Shown in pieces: positions 1-5,478 of a stretch of DNA of 5,641 nucleotides. Source of the stretch: an uncultured Clostridia bacterium (GTDB lineage: Bacteria; Bacillota; Clostridia; TANB77; CAG-508); NCBI GenBank assembly GCA_947626705.1, contig CANQTJ010000095.1, forward strand, positions 1-5,641, read 5' to 3'. The notes beneath the pieces were generated by a model that searched no databases, was not told where the DNA came from, and saw nothing but the letters and a program-made list of their open reading frames with translations. The position numbers and the translations under genes were made by a program. Each line of letters begins with the position of its first letter. Position 1 is the stretch's first letter.

Positions 1-134
1 TTATATTTCTCATAAAATTCTTCAACTGCTTTTATTACTTGTTTTGGCTTTTGTGTTGTTGCTCCACTGTCTAAGTATGCTATATTTTTATTTTCTAATA
101 TTGGAAAATCTTTTTTTATTTCCTTTATATTCAT
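1..134 (-). CDS. sufS: SufS cysteine desulfurase, N-terminal 44 codons (cut by window edge)
   Basis: Reading from the ATG at 134-132, the peptide begins MNIKEIKKDFPILENK and continues with AYLDSGATTQKP and VIKAVEEFYEKY. The pattern 'FPIL...AYLDSGATTQKP' is the N-terminus of group II PLP-dependent cysteine desulfurases (SufS/CsdA), which take sulfur from cysteine and pass it to the SufBCD scaffold. The PLP lysine and active-site cysteine lie beyond the window, so only the family N-terminus is seen. The start codon directly follows the TAA of the upstream HAD gene (TAA-ATG, no gap), which implies translational coupling. A purine stretch AAGGGA lies about 12-13 bases upstream, inside the HAD gene. 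Its position after sufD fits the usual Firmicutes SUF order, apart from the intervening HAD gene. Confidence 0.9.
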   Translation of the reverse strand, partial: MNIKEIKKDFPILENKNIAYLDSGATTQKPKQVIKAVEEFYEKY

Positions 135-752
135 TTATTTATCTATCCCTTCAATTTCTTTTATGTAATTTTTTACCTTTTCATAAATTTCATTCCAGTT
201 TCTTACTCTTTCAATATTTTCTGAATCTATACTTTCATTCATCTTTGTTGTCATTAAAAATGTTTTTATTCCATTTTCTTCTAATTCTTTACATGTTTCA
301 TAACTATCTTCTATAAATATTTCAATTCCATTTTCTTTACAATATTTCAGCTTATCAGATGCATTAATAATTAATTTATTATATGGAATATCATAATCTT
401 TTAAAGTTTTTATTGTAATATTTTCCGTATCACAATTTTTGATTTGTGTAAGTCTTGCTGTAATAAATGATATTTGATTTCCTTCATTTTTTAATTTTTT
501 TATTGTTTCGGGAGCATTGGGCATAGCAACACATTCTTCTAATACATTTTTATAATATGTATTAAAAAATTCAAATTTTGTTTTGTCGTCCCATCCATAT
601 AAAACTTTTAAATAATATCTATTTTGTATTAGTCCTAAATTTCCATTTGTTCCTTTTCTTCCTAAAATTTCTGTATCATAGATATCTGCATATTTAATCA
701 TTGATTTTACTGTTATTAATGTTGTATCGTCTATGTCTATTCCTATTTTCAT
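135..752 (-). CDS. HAD-superfamily hydrolase, 5'-nucleotidase (NT5C/YqfW-like)
   Basis: This is a 205-residue haloacid dehalogenase-type phosphohydrolase. HAD motif I is at the N-terminus (D6-I-D8-D9-T10, the DxDxT nucleophile and acid/base pair). Motif II is probably T98 in ISFITAR. The motif III lysine is K134 or nearby, and motif IV is E148-D149 in IFIEDS. An insert between motif I and motif II (about residues 20-75) would be the cap. The overall form resembles the NT5C / YqfW-like putative nucleotidases, so dephosphorylation of a nucleotide or other small phosphate ester is plausible, but the substrate cannot be read from sequence. An AAGGAG Shine-Dalgarno lies 10 bases before the ATG. 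The gene sits 66 bp after sufD and abuts sufS, so it is probably co-transcribed with the suf genes. A HAD enzyme is not a standard SUF component, and its role here is unknown. The motifs look complete. Confidence 0.8.
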   Translation of the reverse strand: MKIGIDIDDTTLITVKSMIKYADIYDTEILGRKGTNGNLGLIQNRYYLKVLYGWDDKTKFEFFNTYYKNVLEECVAMPNAPETIKKLKNEGNQISFITARLTQIKNCDTENITIKTLKDYDIPYNKLIINASDKLKYCKENGIEIFIEDSYETCKELEENGIKTFLMTTKMNESIDSENIERVRNWNEIYEKVKNYIKEIEGIDK

Positions 753-818
753 ATTTATTCTTCTCCTTATTATCTCTCTTCAATTTCATCTTTTTCTAGT
801 TCTTTATTAATCATATAT

Positions 819-1883
819 TTAATCTATCCTTTTATCTATTTCCTGTAAAACTTCATCTTTCAATTCTTGGTTTTGTATATTATCTAAAATTTTATTAAAT
901 TTGGCTCTTACCATTAACTTCATAGCTTCTTTTTGGTCAAATCCTCTGCTCATAATATAAAACAATTCTTTTTCTCCAATTTTTCCAGCAGAACTTGAAT
1001 GATTCCCTTCTACATCTTCTTCTGAACATAAAAGCATTGGTAATGCTAATGATTTTGCAGTATCAGATAATAACATACAATTTTCATTCTCATTTCCAGT
1101 TGCTTTTTTACAACCTTTTTTAAAGTCTATTGTTCCTTTAAAATGTTTTCTTGCTGTATCTTTTAAGGCTCCTTGAACTTCTATATTTATATTTGATTTT
1201 TTTCCTCTTAACTCTCCAATATAATTTAAGTCAAATAATTGATTTTTTTTTCCTAAATAAATTGTATTTAATTTATTATCTGCATTCTCTCCTATTAAAT
1301 TTGAATAGTAATTAGTAATACTATTTTTCCCTCCAAAATCTACTATGCAATAATTTACTTTTGAATTTTTTTCTAGTGTATTTTCAATAGATATAAAATT
1401 ATTAGCTTGTGTGTTCATTAAATTGACTATTATTATATTAATAGTTGAATTTTCTTTCGCATTTACTTTAATAATTCCATTGTGATAAGCTTCTATTTGT
1501 TCTTCACTTAAATATTTTAGTATAATAGTTGATTTCGTATCTTCATTTGCTATAATTTCTATATTATCCACTAATACATCATTTTCTTCATCAAAATTAA
1601 ACTCTATTTGTGTTTCATTGTTTTCCTTATCGTCTATTATTAATTTGAGTTTTTGATTTGCTTGTGTTTTTGCTTGATTTGTTAAATATTCATTTAATCC
1701 ATAAACTAAATTTGCCGTGCTTACTTCTTGCTCTATATCTGTTTTTGATGTATCACTAGTTATTGTTATGTTTTCAAATTTTTGTATTTGTTCTGGAACT
1801 TTAATATTTTCTAGTTTTATATTATTTATATTAAAGTTTCTCGCTGTTCTAACTGGCGTTTCATTTAACTTTAAATATCCCAT
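819..1883 (-). CDS. sufD: SufD, Fe-S cluster assembly scaffold subunit
   Basis: This 354-residue protein belongs to the SufB/SufD family. It has a variable N-terminal helical part (about 1-75), a central beta-helix core rich in alternating hydrophobic residues (about 80-285), and a conserved C-terminal helical segment with GNHSSSAGKIGEKELFYIMS (292-311) and an MSRGF..KEA..LMVRAKF stretch. H295 is at the position of the conserved SufD histidine (H360 in E. coli) that faces the SufB active cysteine. Known role: SufD pairs with SufB and binds SufC to form the SufBC2D scaffold. Unlike sufB, it shows no break. An AAAGGAA RBS lies about 6 bases before the ATG. It is separated from sufB by 315 bp holding an opposing small gene, so it needs either read-through from the sufB side or its own promoter. 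A minus-strand TATAAT is present at 1910-1905, but no good -35 lies at 17 bp. Confidence 0.93.
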   Translation of the reverse strand: MGYLKLNETPVRTARNFNINNIKLENIKVPEQIQKFENITITSDTSKTDIEQEVSTANLVYGLNEYLTNQAKTQANQKLKLIIDDKENNETQIEFNFDEENDVLVDNIEIIANEDTKSTIILKYLSEEQIEAYHNGIIKVNAKENSTINIIIVNLMNTQANNFISIENTLEKNSKVNYCIVDFGGKNSITNYYSNLIGENADNKLNTIYLGKKNQLFDLNYIGELRGKKSNINIEVQGALKDTARKHFKGTIDFKKGCKKATGNENENCMLLSDTAKSLALPMLLCSEEDVEGNHSSSAGKIGEKELFYIMSRGFDQKEAMKLMVRAKFNKILDNIQNQELKDEVLQEIDKRID

Positions 1884-1899
1884 TTCATTTCCTTTCTAT

Positions 1900-1928
1900 T
1901 TGACATTATATAAATGTTTTGATATAAT
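1900..1928 (+). promoter_or_regulatory. Consensus sigma-A promoter for the small membrane-protein gene
   Basis: TTGACA (1900-1905) and TATAAT (1923-1928) are both exact consensus and are separated by exactly 17 bases. The promoter reads toward the 53-codon gene starting at 1971. Its -35 starts only 17 bp from the divergent sufD start codon and overlaps the sufD leader. The minus-strand TATAAT at 1910-1905 shares one base with this -35, so transcription in the two directions could interfere. Confidence 0.85.
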
Positions 1929-1970
1929 ATTTGTAACATTAAAAAATATTTTCCAGTAGGAGGTATCTTT

Positions 1971-2132
1971 ATGAAGAAGAATAATAGAGAACGGTTAAAA
2001 CAAATCATAGGTATCATTTTTATAATTACTATATGCATTGTAATGATTTTATCTTTTTTAAAAATAATAAGTTTCGCATTATCAGCATTAATAATTATAA
2101 TTATAAGGTTTGCATGTGGTCGTTTTTGGTAA
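1971..2132 (+). CDS. Small two-helix membrane protein, 53 aa, unrecognised
   Basis: The ORF encodes a 53-residue protein beginning MKKNNRERLKQIIGIIF. A basic N-terminus (residues 2-10) is followed by a hydrophobic span at about 12-30, a short break with K31, a second Ile-rich hydrophobic span at about 32-45, and a basic, aromatic tail RFACGRFW (46-53) with cysteines at 22 and 49. I do not recognise a family. Gene status is well supported: a perfect AGGAGG Shine-Dalgarno at 1958-1963, 7 bases before the ATG; a consensus promoter upstream; and a hairpin plus T-tract terminator 18 bases after the stop. It runs opposite to every other gene here, in the sufB-sufD gap. It may be a cargo gene inserted into the suf operon, or a small stress or regulatory membrane protein. 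A toxin-like role is possible but has no direct evidence. Confidence 0.75.
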   Translation: MKKNNRERLKQIIGIIFIITICIVMILSFLKIISFALSALIIIIIRFACGRFW

Positions 2133-2149
2133 CTATTGTTTTTCTCTTC

Positions 2150-2183
2150 AACAGGCTAGTAAGTTTTACTGGCCTGTTTCTTT
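2150..2183 (+). terminator. Rho-independent terminator of the small membrane-protein gene
   Basis: A 13-bp stem (2150-2162 pairing with 2166-2178, core ACAGGC/GCCTGT, with one G-T wobble at 2157/2171) closes a 3-base loop and is followed by TTTCTTTATTATTT on the plus strand. In the opposite direction the stem gains an A-C mismatch and is followed by an A-rich tract rather than T's. It should therefore stop plus-strand transcripts and be poor at stopping sufB transcripts arriving from 2199. Confidence 0.85.
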
Positions 2184-2198
2184 ATTATTTAATTGTAA

Positions 2199-3068
2199 TT
2201 ATCCAATAGCACCTTCTAATTCTAGATTAATTAAATTATTCATTTCTACTGCATATTCTACTGGCAATTCTTTTGCAATAGGGTTCGCAAAACCTCTTAC
2301 TATCATAGCTTTTGCATCTTCTTCTGATAATCCTCTACTCATTAAATAAAATATTGTTTTATCACTTATTTTTCCTATTTTAGCTTCATGCGAAAATTCT
2401 ACTTCATCTGTTCTAATGTCATTTGTTGGTATTGTATCTGATATTGATATATCATCTAGCATTAAAGATTCACAAGATACTGATGATTTAGAGTTTTTAG
2501 CATTTTCATTTATTCTAACTAAGCTTCTATATGTGCATTTGCCACCATTTTTTGATATTGATTTTGCATTTACTACACTTGATGTATTTGGACTATTATG
2601 AACTACCTTAAATCCATTATCTAGATTTTGTCCTCCACCTGCAAAAGAAATACCTGTATATTCAGTTTTTGCACCTTCTCCATTTAATATACTCATTGGA
2701 TATAACATTGATATTTTTGAACCAAATGAACCAGATACCCAATCCATTTTTGCATTCTTTCCTACTATTGCTTTTTTAGTATTTAGGTTAAGCATATTTT
2801 TTGACCAGTTTTCTATTGTTGAATATCTTAAATAGCTATTTTCCTTTACATATAATTCAACACAACCAGCGTGTAAATTTACTTTATTGTATTTTGGTGC
2901 AGAACATCCTTCTATAAAATGAAGTGATGCTCCTTCATCTACTATTATTAAAGTATGTTCAAATTGTCCTGATTCTGGTGAATTTAGTCTAAAATATGAT
3001 TGAAGTGGTATATCTACTTTTACTCCTTTTGGAACATATACAAATGAACCACCTGACCAAATCTTCTT
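2199..3068 (-). pseudogene. sufB: sufB 3' part: beta-helix core and catalytic C-terminus
   Basis: The frame is open from 3068, after a TGA at 3071-3069, with SufB identity starting at W (3059-3057). It contains WSGGSFVYVPKGVKV, QFEHTLIIVDEGASLHFIEG, a long beta-helix core, and the C-terminal SVSCESLML...VEFSHEAKIGKISDKTIFYLMSRGL. The cysteine of SCESLML and the His-Glu of SHEAKIG are 28 and 29 residues apart, matching E. coli SufB C405, H433 and E434, the residues proposed to assemble the cluster. The first in-frame ATG is at 2795, preceded by no clear RBS, so separate translation of a useful product is doubtful. The protein sequence itself shows no decay. Confidence 0.85.
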
Positions 3069-3468
3069 TCATACTATGATAAACAACTTCTGAATCGTAT
3101 TGAGCTCCAACTCCTGCAAGTGATGTCTTTTCAGCTTCTGGTATTCCTAGCTTATCAAATGTATTTTTGATTTCTTCAGGTACATCTTCCCATGAGTTAC
3201 TTAGTCCAGTTTTCGGTCTTACATAAGTAGCAATATCATTCATATTTAATTCTGAAATATCAGGTCCCCATGTTGGAAGTTCTAGTTCGTTATAAACTTC
3301 TAATGCCTTTAATCTAAATTCTTTCATCCATTCTGGATCATTTTTTTGTTTTGATATTTCTTCTATTATTTCAGGTGTTAAACCTTTTTTTATTTTAAAA
3401 TCATATTCGTCTTTATTCTTTATGTCATATATATTTCTATTCATTTCATTTAGGCTAATTTTCTTCAT
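2989..3468 (-). pseudogene. sufB: sufB 5' part: N-terminal domain, frame lost after residue 137
   Basis: As written this reads as a 159-residue product. Residues 1-137 are a good SufB N-terminal helical domain (GLTPEIIEEIS at 29-39, WMKEFRLKALE at 47-57, LPTWGPDISEL at 64-74, AGVGAQYDSEVVYHSMKEDL at 118-137). Residues 138-159 (VRWFICICSKRSKS...) are out-of-frame readings of the WSGGSFVYVPKGVKV segment and are not native. Without the beta-helix core and the C-terminal catalytic region, this peptide cannot act as a scaffold. Confidence 0.85.
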
Positions 3469-3506
3469 TTATATTACTTTTCCTCTCTAATATATACATA
3501 ATTTTT

Positions 3507-3553
3507 AAGTTTCTTTTTTATTAAAGAATATTGATTTATAAAAAGCTAAACTT
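3507..3553. repeat. 47-bp palindromic repeat, copy 1 (ahead of sufB)
   Basis: The element runs from AAGTTT(C) to AAACTT. The ends are inverted repeats with T/A-rich inner arms (TTTTTT and AAAAA) around an A+T core. It shares an identical 15-bp core AGAATATTGATTTAT (3525-3539) and the left arm AGTTTC/TTTTTTATT with a second copy at 4877-4923, in the same orientation. It lies about 39 bp before the sufB start. It resembles a small MITE- or REP-like dispersed element. No encoded product is possible. Confidence 0.7.
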
Positions 3554-3628
3554 ACTATACATAAAATTTGCAAAAAAGTTGTTCTGTAGTATAATATTGG
3601 CTATTTATATTTTGCATACCCTTTTTCT

Positions 3629-4339
3629 TCAATTTCTTTTGCTAATTGTTGACCTCCGTGTTGTAACAATCTTTCCATTTACTAAAATATGAACATAATC
3701 TACTTTTAAACTGTGCAAAATTTTAGTATTATGAGTTATTATTAAAACTGCATTATTCTCATTTTTAAACATCTCTATACCTTTTGAAACAGTTTTAATT
3801 GCATCAACATCTAATCCAGAATCAGTTTCATCTAAAATTGCAAGTTTTGGATTTAATACAAGCATTTGTAAAATTTCATTTTTCTTTTTTTCTCCACCTG
3901 AAAAACCAACATTTAAACTTCTTTCCATATTTTTTGGATTCATATTTAATTCTTCCATATACTTTTTTAATTCATCTTTAAATTGAAATATTTTTACAGG
4001 TTCACCTGTAATTTTATTTTTAGCATATTTCAAAAAGTTTGTAACTGATACTCCTGGTATTTCTTCTGGAAGTTGAAAAGACATAAATATTCCTTTTCTA
4101 GCAATTTCATCTGTTTTTAAATTTGATATATCTTCCCCTTCAAATACAATATTTCCATTTGTTTTTGTGTAAGCAGGATTATTTAATATTGCATTTGCTG
4201 TTGTAGTCTTTCCTGAACCATTTGGTCCCATTATTACATGGATTTCTCCTTTATTTATAGTTAAATTTATCCCTTTTAATATTTCCTTTTCTTCTGCATT
4301 TACATGCAAATTTTTTATTTCTAGTAATTCTTTACTCAT
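3629..4339 (-). CDS. sufC: SufC, Fe-S assembly ATPase, with C-terminal frameshift
   Basis: This is an ABC-type ATPase that powers the SufBC2D scaffold. Numbered from MSKELLEIKN: Walker A GPNGSGKTT (38-46), Q-loop Q89 in MSFQLPEEIPGVSV, signature FSGGEKKKNEI (146-156), Walker B LAILDETDSGLD (167-178, with the SufC-typical DETDSGLD), and H-loop H203 in ITHNTKIL. Residues 1-227 are intact. After GKIVTT the frame reads RRSTISKRN and stops at TGA (3629). Dropping one base at 3658-3660 restores GGQQLAKEIEEKGYAKYK, ending at TAG (3603-3601), about 245 residues and family-like. All ATPase motifs precede the lesion. I chose the ATG at 4339, two codons after the regulator's end (TAA-G-ATG), because SufC homology begins there. 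An ATG at 4378 would add 13 unconserved residues. Probably coupled to the regulator. Confidence 0.9.
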   Translation of the reverse strand: MSKELLEIKNLHVNAEEKEILKGINLTINKGEIHVIMGPNGSGKTTTANAILNNPAYTKTNGNIVFEGEDISNLKTDEIARKGIFMSFQLPEEIPGVSVTNFLKYAKNKITGEPVKIFQFKDELKKYMEELNMNPKNMERSLNVGFSGGEKKKNEILQMLVLNPKLAILDETDSGLDVDAIKTVSKGIEMFKNENNAVLIITHNTKILHSLKVDYVHILVNGKIVTTRRSTISKRN

Positions 4340-4340
4340 C

Positions 4341-4799
4341 TTACTTTGTTTCCTTTCTTGATTTTGTCCTTCTTGCACAACTTCTACATTTCTCTTTATT
4401 TATATCATAATCACAATCTAAATTATTTAAACCTAAAACTTTATGAACATATTTAGCTAACTTATTTGTTGTTTCATCTGTGATTACTTGCTTTATCCTT
4501 TCCGCTTCTTGTTCTGCTTCTTGTTCCTCTAGATTTAATACTTCTTTCAAAAATATATACACAATATCATAAGTTTCTAAAATTTTCTTTGCTAAATTTT
4601 CTCCTTCTTGCGTTAATTCTATTGTTCCATATATTTCATATTTTACTAATTTTTCTTCTTTTAAATTATTTATTGCTTTATTTACACTTGGCTTTGTACA
4701 ATTCATTTTGTTTGCTATATCTGTTACTCTTATATTTCCATTTTGTTTTTTTAGCACATACATTGTTTTTATATATTCTTCTAAAGATTTTGATATCAT
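4341..4799 (-). CDS. DtxR/MntR-type regulator with C-terminal cysteine cluster, putative SUF regulator
   Basis: The 152-residue protein has a winged-helix DNA-binding domain (1-66: SLEEYIKTMYVL, IRVTDIANKMNCTKPSVNKAINNLKEEKLVKYE, then the wing and LTQEG) followed by a helical dimerisation domain (about 68-125). This is the layout of the iron/manganese repressors DtxR, IdeR and MntR. Aligned by eye to B. subtilis MntR, E8 is at the D8 position, but E11, H77, E102 and H103 correspond to K11, Y77, K103 and Q104; only E99 (E100 here) is kept. Canonical metal sensing is therefore unlikely. Instead the short tail carries C129, C138 and C141 (CX8CX2C) followed by RRTKSRKETK, and could bind a metal or Fe-S cluster (inference). 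It is the first gene of the suf operon, one base from sufC. GGGAG lies 7 bases before the ATG, and the promoter holds a dyad suited to autoregulation. Confidence 0.85.
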   Translation of the reverse strand: MISKSLEEYIKTMYVLKKQNGNIRVTDIANKMNCTKPSVNKAINNLKEEKLVKYEIYGTIELTQEGENLAKKILETYDIVYIFLKEVLNLEEQEAEQEAERIKQVITDETTNKLAKYVHKVLGLNNLDCDYDINKEKCRSCARRTKSRKETK

Positions 4800-4817
4800 A
4801 TTTTTTCTCCCAATATT

Positions 4818-4835
4818 TGTTAACTTCAGTTAACA
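4818..4835. promoter_or_regulatory. 18-bp dyad, candidate operator of the suf regulator
   Basis: TGTTAACTTCAGTTAACA is two perfect 8-bp inverted arms (TGTTAACT / AGTTAACA) around a 2-bp centre. It touches the -10 box (4840-4835) and covers the expected transcription start near 4828, a classic position for repression. A partial half-site GGCTAACA (4864-4871, 6 of 8 matches) lies just upstream of the -35. The likely binder is the DtxR-type product of the adjacent gene. This is inferred from position and symmetry. Confidence 0.7.
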
Positions 4836-4863
4836 TTATACTATCATATATATTGTTTGTCAA
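4835..4863 (-). promoter_or_regulatory. Consensus sigma-A promoter of the regulator-suf operon
   Basis: On the minus strand TTGACA (4863-4858) and TATAAT (4840-4835) are both exact consensus, with a 17-base spacer. The expected start is about 4828, giving a leader of about 29 bases before the ATG at 4799. Such a strong core promoter with an overlapping dyad suggests that it is normally held down by a repressor. Confidence 0.88.
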
Positions 4864-4876
4864 GGCTAACATTATT

Positions 4877-4923
4877 AGTTTCGTTTTTTATTTAGAATAT
4901 TGATTTATGAAAAAACCGAAACT
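4877..4923. repeat. 47-bp palindromic repeat, copy 2 (ahead of the suf promoter)
   Basis: The ends are AGTTTCGTTTTTT and AAAAAACCGAAACT, a 13-bp inverted repeat with one bulged base. The core AGAATATTGATTTAT (4894-4908) is identical to that of copy 1 at 3507-3553, in the same orientation. It lies between the mscL terminator and the suf promoter, 13 bp beyond the -35. The two direct copies bracket the regulator-sufC segment. Confidence 0.72.
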
Positions 4924-4937
4924 TAAATAAAATTTAT

Positions 4938-4977
4938 AAACCTCAGTTTTACTAATTCAAAAGTATAACTGAGGTTT
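4938..4977 (-). terminator. Hairpin terminator after mscL, possibly bidirectional
   Basis: AAACCTCAGTT (4938-4948) pairs with AACTGAGGTTT (4967-4977), 11 bp, with four more pairs inside after one mismatch. It begins 13 bases past the mscL stop. On the minus strand the stem is followed by an A/T tract with TTTT runs. On the plus strand it is followed by TTTATTTAA. It separates mscL from the suf operon. Confidence 0.8.
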
Positions 4978-4989
4978 TTATTTAACCTT

Positions 4990-5478
4990 TTATTGTTCAT
5001 TTTCATTTATATTTTCATTGACGTTTTCATTTTGTTCTTTTTGATTTTTCAATAAATCTCTAATTTCTTCTAGTAAAAGTATTTGTTCATCTTTTTTTAC
5101 TTCTTCTACCGTTTCAACTACTTCTTCTGCTTTATCCTTCTTTCTACTAATTTTTTCAATAAACTTAATTAATACAAATATGCAAATTGCTACAATTAGA
5201 AAATCAATAACATTTTGAATAAATATTCCATAAGTTATTTTAGCATTTCCTATTTTTATACTTAATCCTGAAAAATCTATTCCACCTATTATTGCACCTA
5301 TAATTGGCATTAAAATATCATTAACTATTGATGAAACAATCTTTCCAAACGCCGTTCCTATAATAACACCTACTGCTAAATCTATTACATTCCCTCTTGC
5401 GATAAATTCTTTAAATTCTGTTAGTAGTTTGTTTCCTTTGTTTAGTATTTCGTCTTTTTTTACATTTTTGTTTTTCAT
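4990..5478 (-). CDS. mscL: MscL, large-conductance mechanosensitive channel
   Basis: The 162-residue protein has the MscL signature EFIARGNVIDLAVGVIIG (24-41), which leads into TM1 (about 30-60, GTAFGKIVSSIVNDILMPIIG). A short periplasmic-side loop (66-82) follows, then TM2 (about 84-107, IFIQNVIDFLIVAICIFVLI). After this come a charged linker and the cytoplasmic helix EEIRDLLKNQ (138-146). The homopentamer opens under membrane tension to release solutes on hypo-osmotic shock. It is longer than the usual 120-150 residues because of about 20 extra N-terminal residues and an Asn/Glu-rich tail (147-162). The start is fixed by an AGGGGG Shine-Dalgarno 8 bases before the ATG and by the absence of another Met before TM1. 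It has its own terminator and is functionally independent of the suf genes. Confidence 0.95.
   Translation of the reverse strand: MKNKNVKKDEILNKGNKLLTEFKEFIARGNVIDLAVGVIIGTAFGKIVSSIVNDILMPIIGAIIGGIDFSGLSIKIGNAKITYGIFIQNVIDFLIVAICIFVLIKFIEKISRKKDKAEEVVETVEEVKKDEQILLLEEIRDLLKNQKEQNENVNENINENEQ

Larger units (their letters stand above)
2199..3468 (-). pseudogene. sufB: sufB, Fe-S scaffold subunit, broken by an internal deletion
   Basis: The locus encodes the SUF scaffold protein SufB in two frames. The first 137 codons (3468-3058) read as SufB up to YHSMKEDL. The frame then goes out of register and a different frame resumes at TGG (3059-3057) as WSGGSFVYVPKGVKVDIPLQ and continues to the C-terminus. 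Compared from memory with B. subtilis SufB, about 43 residues between 'MK(S/E)(E/D)L' and 'WSGG' are absent, including the GIIFTDTDSALKEYP-like segment. The net loss is about 131 bases, which is not a multiple of 3. The two parts total about 137 + 286 codons against a family length near 465. The break cannot be repaired by one base. It is either a genuine deletion or an assembly collapse. AGAGAGG lies 13-14 bases before the ATG, and a 47-bp repeat lies just upstream. Confidence 0.88.

Noticed and set aside
44..316. Plus-strand ORF, Phe/Leu-rich, 90 aa
   Set aside because: It is antisense to the HAD and sufS genes, has no RBS, and its Phe/Leu composition is what complementing Lys/Glu-rich AT-rich genes produces.
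770..814. 14-codon minus-strand mini-ORF (MINKELEKDEIEER) between sufD and the HAD gene
   Set aside because: No separate RBS, very short, and A/G-rich composition expected by chance. It could be a leftover coding tail, but this cannot be supported.
1717..1959. Plus-strand ORF of 80 aa over the sufD start
   Set aside because: It is antisense to a clear sufD coding region and contains the promoter of the real small gene; no RBS or family signal.
2150..2178. The same hairpin as a sufB terminator on the minus strand
   Set aside because: In that direction it has an A-C mismatch and is followed by an A-rich sequence without a T-tract.
2110..2349. Plus-strand ORF of 79 aa across the sufB end
   Set aside because: It overlaps the end of the small membrane gene, runs through a strong terminator hairpin and is antisense to the conserved sufB C-terminus.
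4678..4872. Minus-strand 64-aa ORF ahead of and inside the regulator
   Set aside because: It starts upstream of the consensus promoter's start site and overlaps the regulator in another frame, with no recognisable protein features.
4589..4903. Plus-strand Leu/Phe-rich ORF of 104 aa
   Set aside because: It is antisense to the regulator and its promoter. The apparent hydrophobicity is a complement artefact.
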